DNA of 64,000 nt from assembly GCA_030674185.1 (NCBI GenBank), contig CM060315.1, positions 87,712,415 to 87,776,414 on the forward strand, read 5' to 3'. Below are positions 53,655-63,860 of the stretch, piece after piece. This stretch comes from Monoplex corrugatus. Taxonomy: Eukaryota > Mollusca > Gastropoda > Littorinimorpha > Ranellidae. Both the position numbers and the translations under genes were made by a program. The notes under the pieces are model-generated. The model was not told the DNA's origin and ran no database searches. It saw only the letters and a list, made by a program, of their open reading frames with translations. Each line of letters begins with the position of its first letter. The stretch's first letter is position 1.

Positions 53655-53890
53655 CGTCGCAACAGAAGACACATTGTCACAATGTTTGTGCATCGCTCTC
53701 CACAGGACAATCAAAGTTCAAGGGAATCACCACCTGTGCTTCTAGAGCAACCTGAGACCCAGGATGTTGAACCAGTGGACCCACCTGTTGTGTTTTTACA
53801 ACCAGATCCACTTCCCACTCTCCGGCGCTCTGGACGCACCATTTGAAAACCAGATTGGATCTATAACTTTGAGCGTCTGTTTACGAAAAC
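53655..53890 (+). pseudogene. Ty3/gypsy pol C-terminus, right part
   Basis: Plus strand: RRNRRHIVTMFVHRSP, then PPVLLEQPETQDVEPVDPPV and LPTLRRSGRTI followed by a stop and KPDWIYNF. The proline-rich linker and RRSGR end are typical of Ty3/gypsy pol C-termini. It continues the sequence interrupted at 50740. No 3' LTR was recognised after it. Confidence 0.75.
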
Positions 53891-54017
53891 GTGACAACAA
53901 ACAACAACAACAAAAAAGTGTAGTAATGGGATAAGCAACGACAAGGAACATTAGATTAAGAAAAGACTTTAAAGAAAAGCTTTAAACAATAGTTAACAAA
54001 TAAAACTAAATAGCAAA

Positions 54018-55336
54018 GCATAAATATAAATCCTTATTCAACTCGATTGACCTCTCTATGGTAGTTCTTAGGATGTGTATGGCACTAACAGTTCCTTTCC
54101 CTTCGACAAATCTACAATATTCTTCTGCTGTGTCGTTTTGATTCTATTCCTTGTCCTAATCATGATTATTCTTAATAGGATTTTTGTTACATGACTCAAC
54201 AAGCTGATTGTGCGATAAAGTTCGCATTCTATAGCCCCTGTTTTCTTTGGAAGTGCAATGAAAATTGGTTTTGACACACCTTTGGGGATTTTTCCAGTGT
54301 CATAAGTCCCATTTAGGAGGACTGTTATTTTTTCAGTACCAAATTCCTCCAGGGCTTCAATCATCTCTGCAGTATAATGTCTGGTCCTAGGGCTTTTCCT
54401 GGTTTCATCTTATTCAGTGCTGCTCTAACGTTTATATTTCAACGTTCTTTCTTATAATGTGTTCTTCGTTTCTGTCATCTTCAAAAAGATCTTTAATGTA
54501 TCTCCCATCTATCTAATATTTTGTCTTTTTCTATGATAAGCGTACCATCTTTCGATTTTAAGCAATCAGTTGATGTGCATGTCTTTTTCCTGTAGACAAT
54601 TTCTTCAATTCTTCTGTACATACCACGAGGATCTGTTTTGTGTCGGTCTTCTATTTCTTTGCACTTTGTTTTCAGTCAAGCTTCCTTAGCTTCATTGGAC
54701 CTATTCCTGATGTCTTTGTTGATCTTTCTGTATTTTTCCTCTTTTCCCTTTGCCTTCCTCCGTTCTTCCATCAAGCCTATAATTTCTTTTGTCATCCAGT
54801 TCTTTTTTCCTTTTCTATCTACTCTAGGGATTTCTTCATAAACTCATTATCGATTTCTCACGTGCCATTGTTCTCTTCACCACGTCTTCAAGACTGATTT
54901 TTGAACATGTACTTAATTTTACTGTCGCTTACTGTCTTTGAGTCCAAATTAGTTTGTGTTTCTTTGTCTTATTCTTTTCCTTAGTTTCAGCCTAAATCTT
55001 CCCATTACAGGATTGTGGTCACTGTTGCAGTCTGCACCTGGTAGTGTTTTTGCTTCAGCAAAGAATTCTTAAATCTTTTATTGATTAGGATGTAGTCAAT
55101 CTGATTTTTGGTATTATCTCCTGGACTCATCCATGTCCATTTTCTTCTGTTATACTGCTCAAACCAGGTGTTTCCTACTATGAACTCATTCATCTGTGCC
55201 CATTCCACAAGTTTCTCTCCCCTTTCATTTTGTGTACCAAGGCCATGAGGTCCAACTATATTTTCCACCCTCTCCTGTCCCACTCTCGCATTAAAATCTC
55301 CCATTATCATTGCAACTTCCCGTGATTTATATTGAA
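54018..55336 (-). pseudogene. RTE-like LINE internal fragment (endonuclease to RT)
   Basis: Minus strand: MIMGDFNARVGQERVENIVG, QMNEFIVGNTWFEQYNRRKW, DNTKNQIDYILINKRFKNSL, then linker pieces. RT parts (TVLLNGTYDTGKIPKGVSKP, IFIALPKKTGAIECELYRTI) end near a decayed GFIEGKRTxxAIHILR equivalent and LNKDLYLCF at 54018. Both ends are missing, so it was cut by later rearrangement, not only by 5' truncation. Several frameshifts. Family is that of 16870-19549. Confidence 0.83.
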
Positions 55337-55364
55337 CCCACTACTACTACTACTATTACAAATA

Positions 55365-55395
<31 letters not shown>

Positions 55396-55751
55396 TGAAC
55401 ATTCATGGGCACTCACCTCCGGAAAACGCAAAGTGCTTATAATACGAGTAAGGCTAATAATAAAACTTGACAAGTACGTTCTAAAAATAAATCAACACAG
55501 CTTTTCAGTAAGTCACTGTAAAAACAGCCAAAACACACACAACTTCTTTTCATATTGCTTCTAAGCCTAATACTTATTATTATTTGCTTATATTTATTTA
55601 CTCACAGATTGGTCTATTTCATGTGTATACATCTATGGGTGCATGATGTATGTCTCTGTGTGTGTGTGTTTCCTATCAAGCGTGTGATTAAAAGACTGTG
55701 TTTATCAGGTGATTTTTTACATTTTTCTTTCTTAGATATATCTAAATCTAA
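55337..55751. other. Gap between RTE pieces; (TAA)n
   Basis: Contains a (TAA)n run at about 55368-55395 and otherwise nothing recognised. Confidence 0.45.
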
Positions 55752-56390
55752 AAGCAGTTAAGGGATACTGGGCTGCGTCCGACAGAGGTTTGCTGGTCAA
55801 ATTGGGAGGCAAACCATTTGATATCAACATCATTCAGGTGTATGCACCAACATCCGCAAGTACTCAGGAAGACATTGACAACTTCTACGAAGTATTAGAG
55901 ATGGCCAAAGTCCAATGTAAATCACAAGAAGTTACTGTAATAATGGGAGATTTTAATGCTAAATTGGGACAGGACAGGGTACGGATGTGAGGCGTGGACA
56001 GTCAACAAGCAAAGCCAGAACAAGATTGAGGCAGCCGAGATATAATTTCTAAGAAGAATGTTGAGAGTTCCATGGACAGGAAAGAAAACAAACGAGACAG
56101 TCTTGATGGAGGCAGACACAAGTAGATCACTCATAAGAAAGATTAGGAAAAGACAGGCAACATTTATTGGCCATTTTATGAGGAAGGGGGATTTGGAGCA
56201 CCTGGTCACAACAGGAAAGCTGGAGGGAAAGAGAGCACCAGGTAGACCCAGGGAGAAAATGCTGGACGGACTTGCAGAGTGGCTGAGGACGGGGAGGGTG
56301 GGGGAGATGCTGGGGCAACGAGAGATAGAGACAGATGGAAGTCCACGATCGCCAACGCCATGCGGCAGGGCACCTGATGATGATGATGAG
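55752..56390 (+). mobile_element. RTE-like LINE deletion derivative (5' EN piece joined to 3' end)
   Basis: 55752-55982 is endonuclease (GKPFDINIIQVYAPTSASTQ, VIMGDFNAKLGQDRV). At about 55983 it joins directly to the C-terminal region (the DNA of the YGCEAWTVNKQSQN segment, then RRMLRVPWTGKKTNETVL, TFIGHFMRKGDLEHLVTTGK and a GRPREKMLDGLAEWL end). It ends GATGATGATGAGATA. The RT and linker, about 2 kb, are missing. Compared with 16870-19549 the 3' part is less damaged. Confidence 0.83.
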
Positions 56391-56499
56391 ATATATTTGA
56401 AAATGCCCTTTTTTTGAGGACAAGTGGCACTATCATCTAAATGTCTTTCTGATTTCATGTTCTGATCCGTTTTGTTGCTGTTGTTGCTGCTGTGTGTGT

Positions 56500-56502
<3 letters not shown>

Positions 56503-56562
<60 letters not shown>
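56503..56562. repeat. (GA)n microsatellite
   Basis: About 30 uninterrupted GA units, 264 bp upstream of the UQCC2 start codon. Confidence 0.96.
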
Positions 56563-56564
<2 letters not shown>

Positions 56565-56825
56565 TTTATAATGCATTATTTCAGTTGACGTATTGGTCTT
56601 ATCAGCCATTCTGTTGATCTTGTATTATTTCTGTTAGCCCAAAGGGTCGCGCCAATCGTGGTTTCTGCGACTTACGTAGGCCTACTAAGCAACAGATACA
56701 TTCAACGATTACGAGGCTGGATTGTTGACTGCTAATTATGTCCCCTATATGAAGAGAATAACTTCCCCTCACACCTCTCTTGTGAAACCAAGTCCCGAAG
56801 CAGACGACGAAAGGACGCAAGCACA
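56563..56825 (+). promoter_or_regulatory. Upstream region of UQCC2
   Basis: CpG is more frequent than in the repeats around it (GGGTCGCGCCAATCG at about 56644, then CCCGAAGCAGACGACGAAAG just before the ATG). A CCAAT string lies within GCGCCAATCG. No TATA box is evident; a broad, TATA-less promoter and 5' untranslated region is a reasonable guess. Confidence 0.35.
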
Positions 56826-57203
56826 ATGTCAGCCGCGAGGTATCGCAATTTCTTCAAACTTTGTGAAGCCTGGCCTACAGATCCATCAAAATCTGGTCGG
56901 GACCTGGCTGTTGTAATCCGCCAGCGAGTGGCAGAAGCGTTTAAAATGGGTGAAAACTCACAAATCCGCGATCTTGCCAAATGTGACAGAGATTACGAAA
57001 GCCTGCATCGACTCAGTACCGACTTTTACAAAACAAAATATCAAGAGAAAACAGCTACAAGAACTGTCGCAGCTACTGGGCTTTCATCCGAAGAATGTCA
57101 CGCTATAATGTCCTCTGAATCTCTGGAGGAGTTGCAGCAGACTGAGGAGACTGGTTTATTTGGGAAACTGAAGCAGACTTTCACTGTAGATAGGCCAAAC
57201 TAA
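56826..57203 (+). CDS. UQCC2: UQCC2, complex III assembly factor 2 homologue, single exon
   Basis: 125 aa, against 126 aa in human. The N-terminus MSAARYRNFFKLCEAWPTD matches the ARYRxFLKLCExWPxD family start. Then come GRDLAVVIRQRVAEAFKMGE, the YESLHRL and YKTKY motifs, and the C-terminal SSEECHAIMSSESLEELQ segment. UQCC2 is a mitochondrial matrix protein that, with UQCC1, binds newly made cytochrome b and supports its entry into respiratory complex III. The ATG has an A at -3 (GCACAATGT). The whole protein is in one uninterrupted exon, whereas the mammalian gene has introns. No poly-A tract or flanking direct repeats are seen, so a recent retrocopy is not obvious. It is on the opposite strand to PTER and separated from it by retroelements. 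Confidence 0.88.
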   Translation: MSAARYRNFFKLCEAWPTDPSKSGRDLAVVIRQRVAEAFKMGENSQIRDLAKCDRDYESLHRLSTDFYKTKYQEKTATRTVAATGLSSEECHAIMSSESLEELQQTEETGLFGKLKQTFTVDRPN

Positions 57204-58557
57204 GAAACTGCGCTGATCATCCTGATGGAATGATGGATTTTCCCTGCTACTGATGGAATTCCATAATGCTGTTGGTGATCTACTGTGTGAAATGGGGACA
57301 GTGTACCATGAAGGCTTTGAAATTGAAGTGTTAGGATATAAGGCTTGATGAAGGCCTCAAACACCAGAATGTTCAAATTCATGATCATGATGCCAAACCT
57401 TGCACAAACATAAGAAAGAATTGAAGTCATATAGGCATGTCAGGAGATCATGCAACATCTCAGTCTGACTGTAGAAGGAAATAATGAATCTGTATCAAAG
57501 TAGGCCCTATTTGTATGGATTGGATGGGAGTAGCACTCAGTACCAGAAAGACATGTGTGTGAGTTAAAAAGAAAAAATGCTTGTGTTTGTAATTGTATAT
57601 CAGTCATAATTAGTGTCTTGGCTCCCATTAGAACTGATCTACAGGGGATCCCTGGGACCCTTTGATTGAAGTGACAGGTCTCACAGAACTAGAAAGGGTC
57701 CATCCTGACAGACAGTACATAATGTCAGTTACGGAAGTGTGAAAGTAGGAGGGGATCTGCACTGTAGTGAAGGAAACTTAATGGATAATTTGCTGTGTGA
57801 TTACTGTATGTTCTGCTGGCTATTTAACTTAGATGGGGAATTATTTGTGTTGATTATGGAATGTGAACATGATCAGATATTCTGTGTGACTGGAAACTGC
57901 TAGAATAGCTTTGAATTATAAAGCATCTCGCTGGACCCCCTGTTTATGAATGAAGTGTGTTCCCGATCATCACACAGAGTCAGGGACACGTGTGTTAATA
58001 GGAGTCCTGAGTGTTGAGAACGCATGTGTGGGTGAAAAAGATGAGAGGAGATGCTTCGGTTATAATCATTTTTGTTTTTTCTTTTGATTGGCTTATTTGT
58101 TTTAATTTTAGTGTAATATCTGACTGCGATCATGCCTACAGAAACTACACAGTCTTAATTAGTAATCAGTTGTTCTCATTGTAAACTTTGTGGCTCTTCT
58201 GGACCAGTTGTATTACAGCTTGTCTATATAGTGTGTGTGTGTGTCATTGTATATTTATTTTAATATATATTATGTATGTGTGTGTGTGCACAATGTAATG
58301 TGCATATGTTTGTGCTTCATATATAATGTGTTGGAAGATTGTAGGCTACATTATTTATGTGTGTCTGTGCTTTCTTATGTGCGTGTCTGAAAGATTATCA
58401 GACAGTATTACTAGCACCTATTTCTAATTTCATGCCATGATCTTTTGGTATTGTTGATGAACTGTATTTTTGCTGCTTGATGTATTAGTATGTATACCGT
58501 ATCTGTGTTTGTACTGCATTAAATTAATGTGTTTTATTTGGAAACCCTCCTCCCATT
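57204..58557 (+). other. Region downstream of UQCC2 (possible 3' untranslated sequence)
   Basis: Unique-looking, gene-free sequence. ATTAAA at 58518-58523 is a possible polyadenylation signal, but it is 1.3 kb from the stop codon. No repeat family recognised. Confidence 0.35.
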
Positions 58558-58558
58558 T

Positions 58559-58624
<66 letters not shown>
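58558..58624. repeat. (GT)n microsatellite
   Basis: About 33 uninterrupted GT units. Confidence 0.96.
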
Positions 58625-58627
<3 letters not shown>

Positions 58628-58701
58628 TGGAATAAGCATTTTCTGACATGGATGGTTTGTGCTATTGATGTATGTATGGAATTATTATTATCATCATTAG
58701 G

Positions 58702-58943
58702 AACCAGAAAAACACAAAACAGAAACAGAACGCATAATTAACATAAAACAAAGACGGGCGCAATTTTCTTCTGCTTAACAGAACACCACAGAAGTAATTT
58801 TTTTTCTCCTAAGTGTTGTATTTTTGTTCTTTGTTATCTTTTGTTTACACTGACAAAGCCAGTTGGCCAAAAATCTGCGCCTGACTTTGTTTTTTTTTTA
58901 AATGAAGTATGCGTTCTGATTCTATTTTGTATTTTTCTGGTTA
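58702..58943. mobile_element. Foldback MITE copy
   Basis: Ends AACCAGAAAAA and TTTTTCTGGTT are inverted. The arms carry CAGAACGCATAATTAACATA / ATGAAGTATGCGTTCTGATT and AAAGACGGGCGCAATTTTC / AAAAATCTGCGCCTGACTTT. It has the same design as 36682-36915 and similar length (~242 bp). Confidence 0.8.
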
Positions 58944-58974
58944 TGTGTATTTGAACGCTGGCAGTTACTTTGCT

Positions 58975-59050
58975 TTGGAATTATTATTATTATTCCTATC
59001 ATTAATATTATTGTTATTATTACTAATATTAATATTATTATTATTGAACA
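58975..59050. repeat. (ATT)n-rich simple sequence
   Basis: Irregular ATT/AAT trinucleotides. Confidence 0.8.
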
Positions 59051-59104
59051 AAATTTGAAGAACCCTATACCGTACTGATCATTTTGTCCCTTTCATTATA
59101 TATT

Positions 59105-59310
59105 GTGAAGCCTTGTTGGTCAAGTGCTAGAGCTACTGTCTTCTGATCTGACTACATGGGTCTGAGTCTGGTCAGGGAAAACCTCTGTGTGTGTCCACCC
59201 AGATGTGAATGGATACCTGATCTTGTCAGGGTTGGGGATGGTAAAGCTGTGAAGGAGAGGACATGAGCGTCACACTCATAATGCTGGGCCCCAAGTAAAT
59301 TGAGTTCTAC
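59105..59310 (+). mobile_element. tRNA-derived SINE family D (probable)
   Basis: The head CCTTGTTGGTCAAGTGCTAG, with GGGTCTGAGTCTGGTCAGGG about 45 bases later, resembles A and B boxes. The body has CCACCCAGATGTGAATGGAT, ACCTGATCTTGTCAGGG and GTTGGGGATGGTAAAG. Single copy here, so the call rests on layout. Confidence 0.55.
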
Positions 59311-59329
59311 CACCTCATTCCCCTGCTTT

Positions 59330-59605
59330 CATGGGCTGGTTCTTGGACTTAAGATCCAATAACTCGAGATCAGTCCGTACTGCAGCATTAGAAACTGGCC
59401 TGTTCGCTACCCATTTTTATGTTTCTATCATTCTGGTGTGTCAGCTTGATGTTTTATAGGTCCCTCTCCTCCCCCTCCCATTTCAAGACCTTGCCAGCGT
59501 ATAGGGTTTTGCACAGGATCATGGTGTCTTCCAGATAACTGCTGGCAGATTTTGATGGAGTGCATAGAATTATTTGAATATGAACAATCCCTCTTGAACA
59601 AACTC
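59330..59605 (+). mobile_element. SINE family A copy
   Basis: GGGCTGGTTCTTGGACTTAA, AAACTGGCCTGTTCGCTACC, TTCTGGTGTGTCAGCTTGAT, TTTCAAGACCTTGCCAGCGT and ATAACTGCTGGCAGATTTTG, ending CTCTTGAACAAACTC. Confidence 0.75.
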
Positions 59606-59639
59606 AACTCCCCTGCTGCCTCTAAATTATGGGGCAGCA

Positions 59640-60300
59640 TTTGTCTGCCTTTATCAGTTTAATTGATTGCTACAGTATCATGATTCAAAGTTTACGACTG
59701 TTATGTGGTGTGACAAATGGTATTGGGTGCCTTGCTTTTGAGCAGTAATGCAGTAAGAATCTCTGACCTACTTCTCATATGGTTACGCAATCATGACCTG
59801 TGAAGAAACGAATTATTCTGTCAAAATTGTAGCTGTAACTTTACAGTTCGTTTTTATCTTCTAAGACTGTATTCTTGAGTTATTGGGTATTTTCAGCTCG
59901 ACTCTCAGCAGAATTCTTGACTTACCTGGAATAGACACTTGTGGAAAATCCTGTTTTTGCTGTGGAGCGTAAGCCAGGAGACAACTTAGGTCCCTTCGGT
60001 CAGGTGTAATAGGGTTAAATGTGATTATTTTGCGCTAAATTCAGATTTTTAAAAAATCTGTTGATTTTATCTGTTTTATGAGTTAATTTCCTAGAAGTTT
60101 TGCTAGTCTTTGAAAAAATAGACTATTCTGGAAGTTAGGTATGTAGGCCTATATTGCACTGAGAAAAACTGGTATAATAAAACTTAAAGATTTAATGCTT
60201 GCAAAATTGGTTTGATAATTATATGGCAGAAGAGAGAACCCTAAACCTCTTTTTTGTGTGTGGTGTGTGCTTTTGTCTGGAAGTTGGGTTTAGTGTATGT
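59640..60300. other. Gene-free stretch
   Basis: No supported gene or repeat. Confidence 0.4.
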
Positions 60301-60311
60301 GTGCGTGTGTT

Positions 60312-60333
60312 TTGTGTGTGTGTGTGTGTGTTG

Positions 60334-60387
<54 letters not shown>
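60312..60387. repeat. (GT)n microsatellite
   Basis: GT tract with one GCAT interruption. Confidence 0.95.
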
Positions 60388-60391
<4 letters not shown>

Positions 60392-60435
60392 ATAAGTACC
60401 ATGTTTCTGCTAGTCACAACAGTATTTCTTACCTG

Positions 60436-60735
60436 TCTGGTTGGTTCTTTTGATAGAGCTGTGGACTCAAGATCTGATATTTTGAGTTTGACTCCATCCT
60501 GCAACATTAGAAACTGGCCTGTTGGCTGCCCATCCTTAAGATTTCCATCAGTCTAGCGGTGTCAACTGAGTGTTTCATAGGTCCTTCTCCCCGCCTCTCC
60601 ATTTTATGACCTTGGCAGTGCGGATTTTGTGCAGGATCGCGGAGTCTGCTAGATAACTGCTGGCAAAGTTGGGTGAGCACATGTGGAATTGTCTGAGTAC
60701 AACAAATACTTCAAATACCTCATGAACAAACCCTA
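60436..60735 (+). mobile_element. SINE family A copy, nearly full length
   Basis: GTTCTTTTGATAGAGCTGTG, B-box-like GAGTTTGACTCCATCC, AAACTGGCCTGTTGGCTGCC, GATAACTGCTGGCAAAGTTG and the end CTCATGAACAAACCC. A (GT)n tract abuts each end. Confidence 0.78.
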
Positions 60736-60741
60736 AACTGT

Positions 60742-60747
<6 letters not shown>

Positions 60748-60783
<36 letters not shown>

Positions 60784-60830
60784 TGTGCATGCATGTGTGT
60801 GTGTGTGTGTGTGTGTGCATGTGTGGTGTT
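60748..60830. repeat. (GT)n microsatellite
   Basis: GT tract with a TGCATGCATG interruption. Confidence 0.95.
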
Positions 60831-61224
60831 GTGGTGTGTGTGGTGGGAGACCCATTCTGCCTACACCTCATCCTTTTTCCATGAGCTCTGTTCATGTCAC
60901 TTGATAAATCTCAGATACGCTGCTGTTGGATTCTTCTCTCTCTTCTTGCATAACATAAACAAATAAACATGGGGGTGGGAACTACAGAAAAGATAAAAAG
61001 AAGGAATCTAGAAGGGTCGGAGGGTTTGCAATCTGGTGCATTTTTCAGTACATTTTGTAAGATAATATATATAGCACGTAAGTATATCACAAAGAAGGTG
61101 GATATGGATGGGCCCAGGTAGACTCAGGAAATTGATTTTTTCTACCACTGAAATCTGCAAACTTGAGAATTCCCACCCCTACACACAATTATTGCAGTAC
61201 AGCACATACACGGTTACTTAAGGC

Positions 61225-61300
61225 CTATTAACTCAGTTATTTTGAGCACTGTGCTGATAATACAGAGGTTGCGTGTTCAGCCCCCAGGTGGACCACCAAC
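61225..61300 (+). mobile_element. tRNA-like SINE head fragment
   Basis: TAACTCAGTTATTTTGAGCA and TTGCGTGTTCAGCCCCCAGG correspond to the A and B box regions of the 45530-45870 copy; the body is missing. Confidence 0.5.
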
Positions 61301-61322
61301 TACAGCAGGCAGGCTGGTTCTT

Positions 61323-61400
61323 ATTAACCCTTTGAATCCCACACCCTGTCCACAGCATGCTGCATAGCCAACCATGCTAGGAAATCAAAAACTTAACCCT
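61323..61400. mobile_element. TTAA-site MITE, fourth copy, cut by the gap
   Basis: TTAACCCTTTGAATCCC starts the element and ACCATGCTAG and CAAAAAC follow. The inner TTAACCCT is the last sequence before the N run, so the palindromic unit falls into the gap. Confidence 0.7.
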
Positions 61401-61500
61401 NNNNNNNNNNNNNNNNNNNNNNNNNNNNNNNNNNNNNNNNNNNNNNNNNNNNNNNNNNNNNNNNNNNNNNNNNNNNNNNNNNNNNNNNNNNNNNNNNNNN
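61401..61500. other. Assembly gap (100 N)
   Basis: Exactly 100 undefined bases, the usual placeholder for a gap of unknown size. Confidence 0.99.
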
Positions 61501-62424
61501 CCTGAAGACTTTGCTCTGTGCCGACTTGTAGGCAGTCCACCTCTTCATTTCCCCACTGTCGGAACGTGGTCTTGATCCACCATGCACTGTCCAGCCCTTA
61601 TGACCCTTACCTTCCCACCCCTCCCATCGTCCTCACCACTGATGACAGCTATGACCACATCGGTCTGAACCCTGTCCGTGATGGTTCGTCCCAATCCTCA
61701 ACGATGATTTTGATGCCTTCAAAGAACCTGTACATTTTCATATCAATCCAGTGACTTTCGACCAAGGCAGCAAAGAAGCGTCAGGAGAATGTCAACAAAG
61801 AGGCGATGTGTCCAGGAGCATAAGTTGCCCCGACTTGTCTCGGACGGAGTTCCCGAAACATGAAATGGGTTCGGTGTGGGGTACGTCCCGACATCATCAC
61901 GACGATGGCATGAATGTCTGTGGTGAAGAAGACGGACACTGTGGCTTCAGAAACACTTCCGACATCGATGGACGTTGTCCCGTGTGGACTTCATCAGAAA
62001 GGCACACAGACCTTGCTGGTGTTGTCACGTGTTTCACTGTTCCCGCCTCTTCCAGCAGCTCAAGGGCAGCAGTCATCAGTCGTCTACGTCAGGTGGTGGA
62101 GAGAAGAATATCTGGATCTCTTGACTCTTTGGAGACAAGTCTTCACGAGGGCTGATGTTAACAAGAACCAGGGCTGAAGGTTCTTCCGTAACTCTGAGGT
62201 CATCGAGGCGGTCAAACCTCAACTTTTCTCAGGGCCAGTATTATGATGGCGATGCCCATCTCTTCTCCCTCGATGCTTTACCTTCCCCAGCCCTGAACAG
62301 GAGTAAGTACCTGTTGGTTACTGGGCAGACCAGTGACAGCAACAAAGTGTGTCTCCAATCTGACTCAAACCCGTGCAATCCAATAGGAAAGTGGGAGTTC
62401 TACCTCTTCGCCAGTCAGGGCTGA
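61501..62424 (+). pseudogene. Coding-like block with frameshifts, unidentified
   Basis: GC and CpG content is higher than around it and long plus-strand frames follow one another. The first holds PPIVLTTDDSYDHIGLNPVR (61610-61680). A second, from about 61682, has DDFDAFKEPVHFHINPVTFD and runs to TGA at 62155. The third (62155-62424) contains GQYYDGDAHLFSLDALPSPA. Small shifts near 61690 and 62150 separate them. The content is hydrophilic, Ser/Asp-rich and tail-like; I do not recognise a family. It may be the last exon of a gene whose rest lies in or beyond the gap, with shifts from poor assembly, or a pseudogene. Confidence 0.33.
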
Positions 62425-62614
62425 CGTTACAGTGGCAGTGGCGGAAATCTCTTCAACTTCTTACATCTTTTTTCCCCATTTTTCACGCCACCTTAATGGC
62501 CACAGACATTTGCACAGTTTTTACTATGCTATGATGATGATGGCAATGAGAATAATAACCATGATGCTATAGAGTTCCATCTAGAATTGAGACCGCATGA
62601 CAGGGCTGTACTCT

Positions 62615-62900
62615 ACGCTTACTATCGTAATATATCCTGGCGTCAACCAGGCCCGAGAGATACAGACAACTGCAGTGCTTGTCAGACGATATGAACAACA
62701 CCAACAATGACGCATCAGTGAAGTGAACGAGACTCGACTATCCCAATCTTCCTAATAAAGCCCACAGCAGGCTCAGCTCTGGGTCTTAGACGCTTAGGAC
62801 CGAAAAATCCTATAACAATTTTTAAAAGACTGATGGAGATTCGAACCCACAACCTTCTAGTCTGCAGTCCTTTGCGCCTGTCACTACACCATGGCTACCT
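62615..62900 (-). mobile_element. tRNA-derived SINE family B copy
   Basis: The reverse strand: GGTAGCCATGGTGTAGTGAC (A box), GTTGTGGGTTCGAATCTCCA (B box), AGCTGAGCCTGCTGTGGGCT, AGATTGGGATAGTCGAGTCT and the end GGCCTGGTTGACGCCAGGAT. It matches 41110-41410. Confidence 0.85.
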
Positions 62901-63059
62901 GTCAGTTTTTACACCTTGATTTCTGTTTGGCTAGTTTTGCTGTTGGATGATTTGCTCAATACATGTGTGTATTGTCCGGATATCTCATGCACTTCGTCCT
63001 CCATACCAAGGTTTTGTTGTTGCAGGTTTGTTAAATGGACATGAGGTGTTATGGCAAGT

Positions 63060-63613
63060 ACTTAACGTCAAATACACTCTATCCTAGTCTCTCTCGGCCT
63101 CTTTACATCTCAGGAGATGATAGTCTGCACCAGGAGGCGTTGTGGTCATGACGTGCACTTTCTGCTGTGGCTGTGCAGGCCGATTCTTGAGTGGCAATCT
63201 CTGTCACATCTGCCACATACAAACTGAGTCGCTGTTGTCTGGTTTCTGGAACGTTGCTTGCGAAGAGCCCTTTTCTCATCTGCGCTTTCTGCTCTCCTCC
63301 TCTCCGCATTCACAACGCCTTGCTGAACGGCTGTCCGCCACGCTGCCCTGTCTTCCGCCAGAGTCTCCCAAGAGCCTGGGTCAATCCCTGAGCTTCTAAG
63401 GTCCCCTTTGCATGCGTCTACAAAGCGTAGCTGTGGGCGTCCTGGAGTTCGCTTCCGGTTTGCCAGTTCGCCGTAGAGAACGTCTTTTGGTATGCGTCCA
63501 TCCTCCATTCGACGCACATGGCCAAGCCAGCGTAGTCGGCGTTGGCTTAGAAGGGCAAAGATGGTCTGTAGGCCCGCACGACGGAGGACCTCTGTGTTGG
63601 TCACCTTGTCCTA
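63060..63613 (-). pseudogene. LINE ORF2 C-terminus with terminal zinc finger
   Basis: The minus-strand frame 63604-63146 (152 aa) reads RRLRWLGHVRRMEDGRIPKD, VLYGELANRKRTPGRPQLRF and AEDRAAWRTAVQQGV. It ends with a CCHC-type cluster FVCGRCDRDCHSRIGLHSHS plus RKC before the stop. GHVxRM, RxxGRPxLR and DRxxWR are standard landmarks of LINE ORF2 C-termini. This frame is unbroken, but the copy is 5'-truncated at about 63613. About 85 bp of 3' sequence follows. Confidence 0.85.
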
Positions 63614-63639
63614 GTGACTGCTAGTATTCAAACGAACAA

Positions 63640-63860
63640 AAGCCAGGTTATATATACACAAAATAGGATCAGAATGTCTATTTGATATGACACAACGAGA
63701 CAGCACGGGCACAAATTTCCGGCCACTTGGCTTTTGTCAAGCATATACAACAGACAACAAAGAATAACCGCAGGTACACTGATCATGTCATCAATGAATT
63801 TGTGCGCCAATTATCAAGCAGCACACTGGGCAATATGAACATCTGCTGGCTTCAGTCTAG
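63640..63860. mobile_element. Foldback MITE half joined to LINE relic
   Basis: AATAGGATCAGAATGTCTAT, CGAGACAGCACGGGCACAAA and CCACTTGGCTTTTGTCAAG fit one arm of the 36682 family. Directly after, RRYTDHVINE-like codons and QLSSSTLGNMN (63768-63840, plus) match the LINE C-terminal region seen at 31065-31680. Confidence 0.5.
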
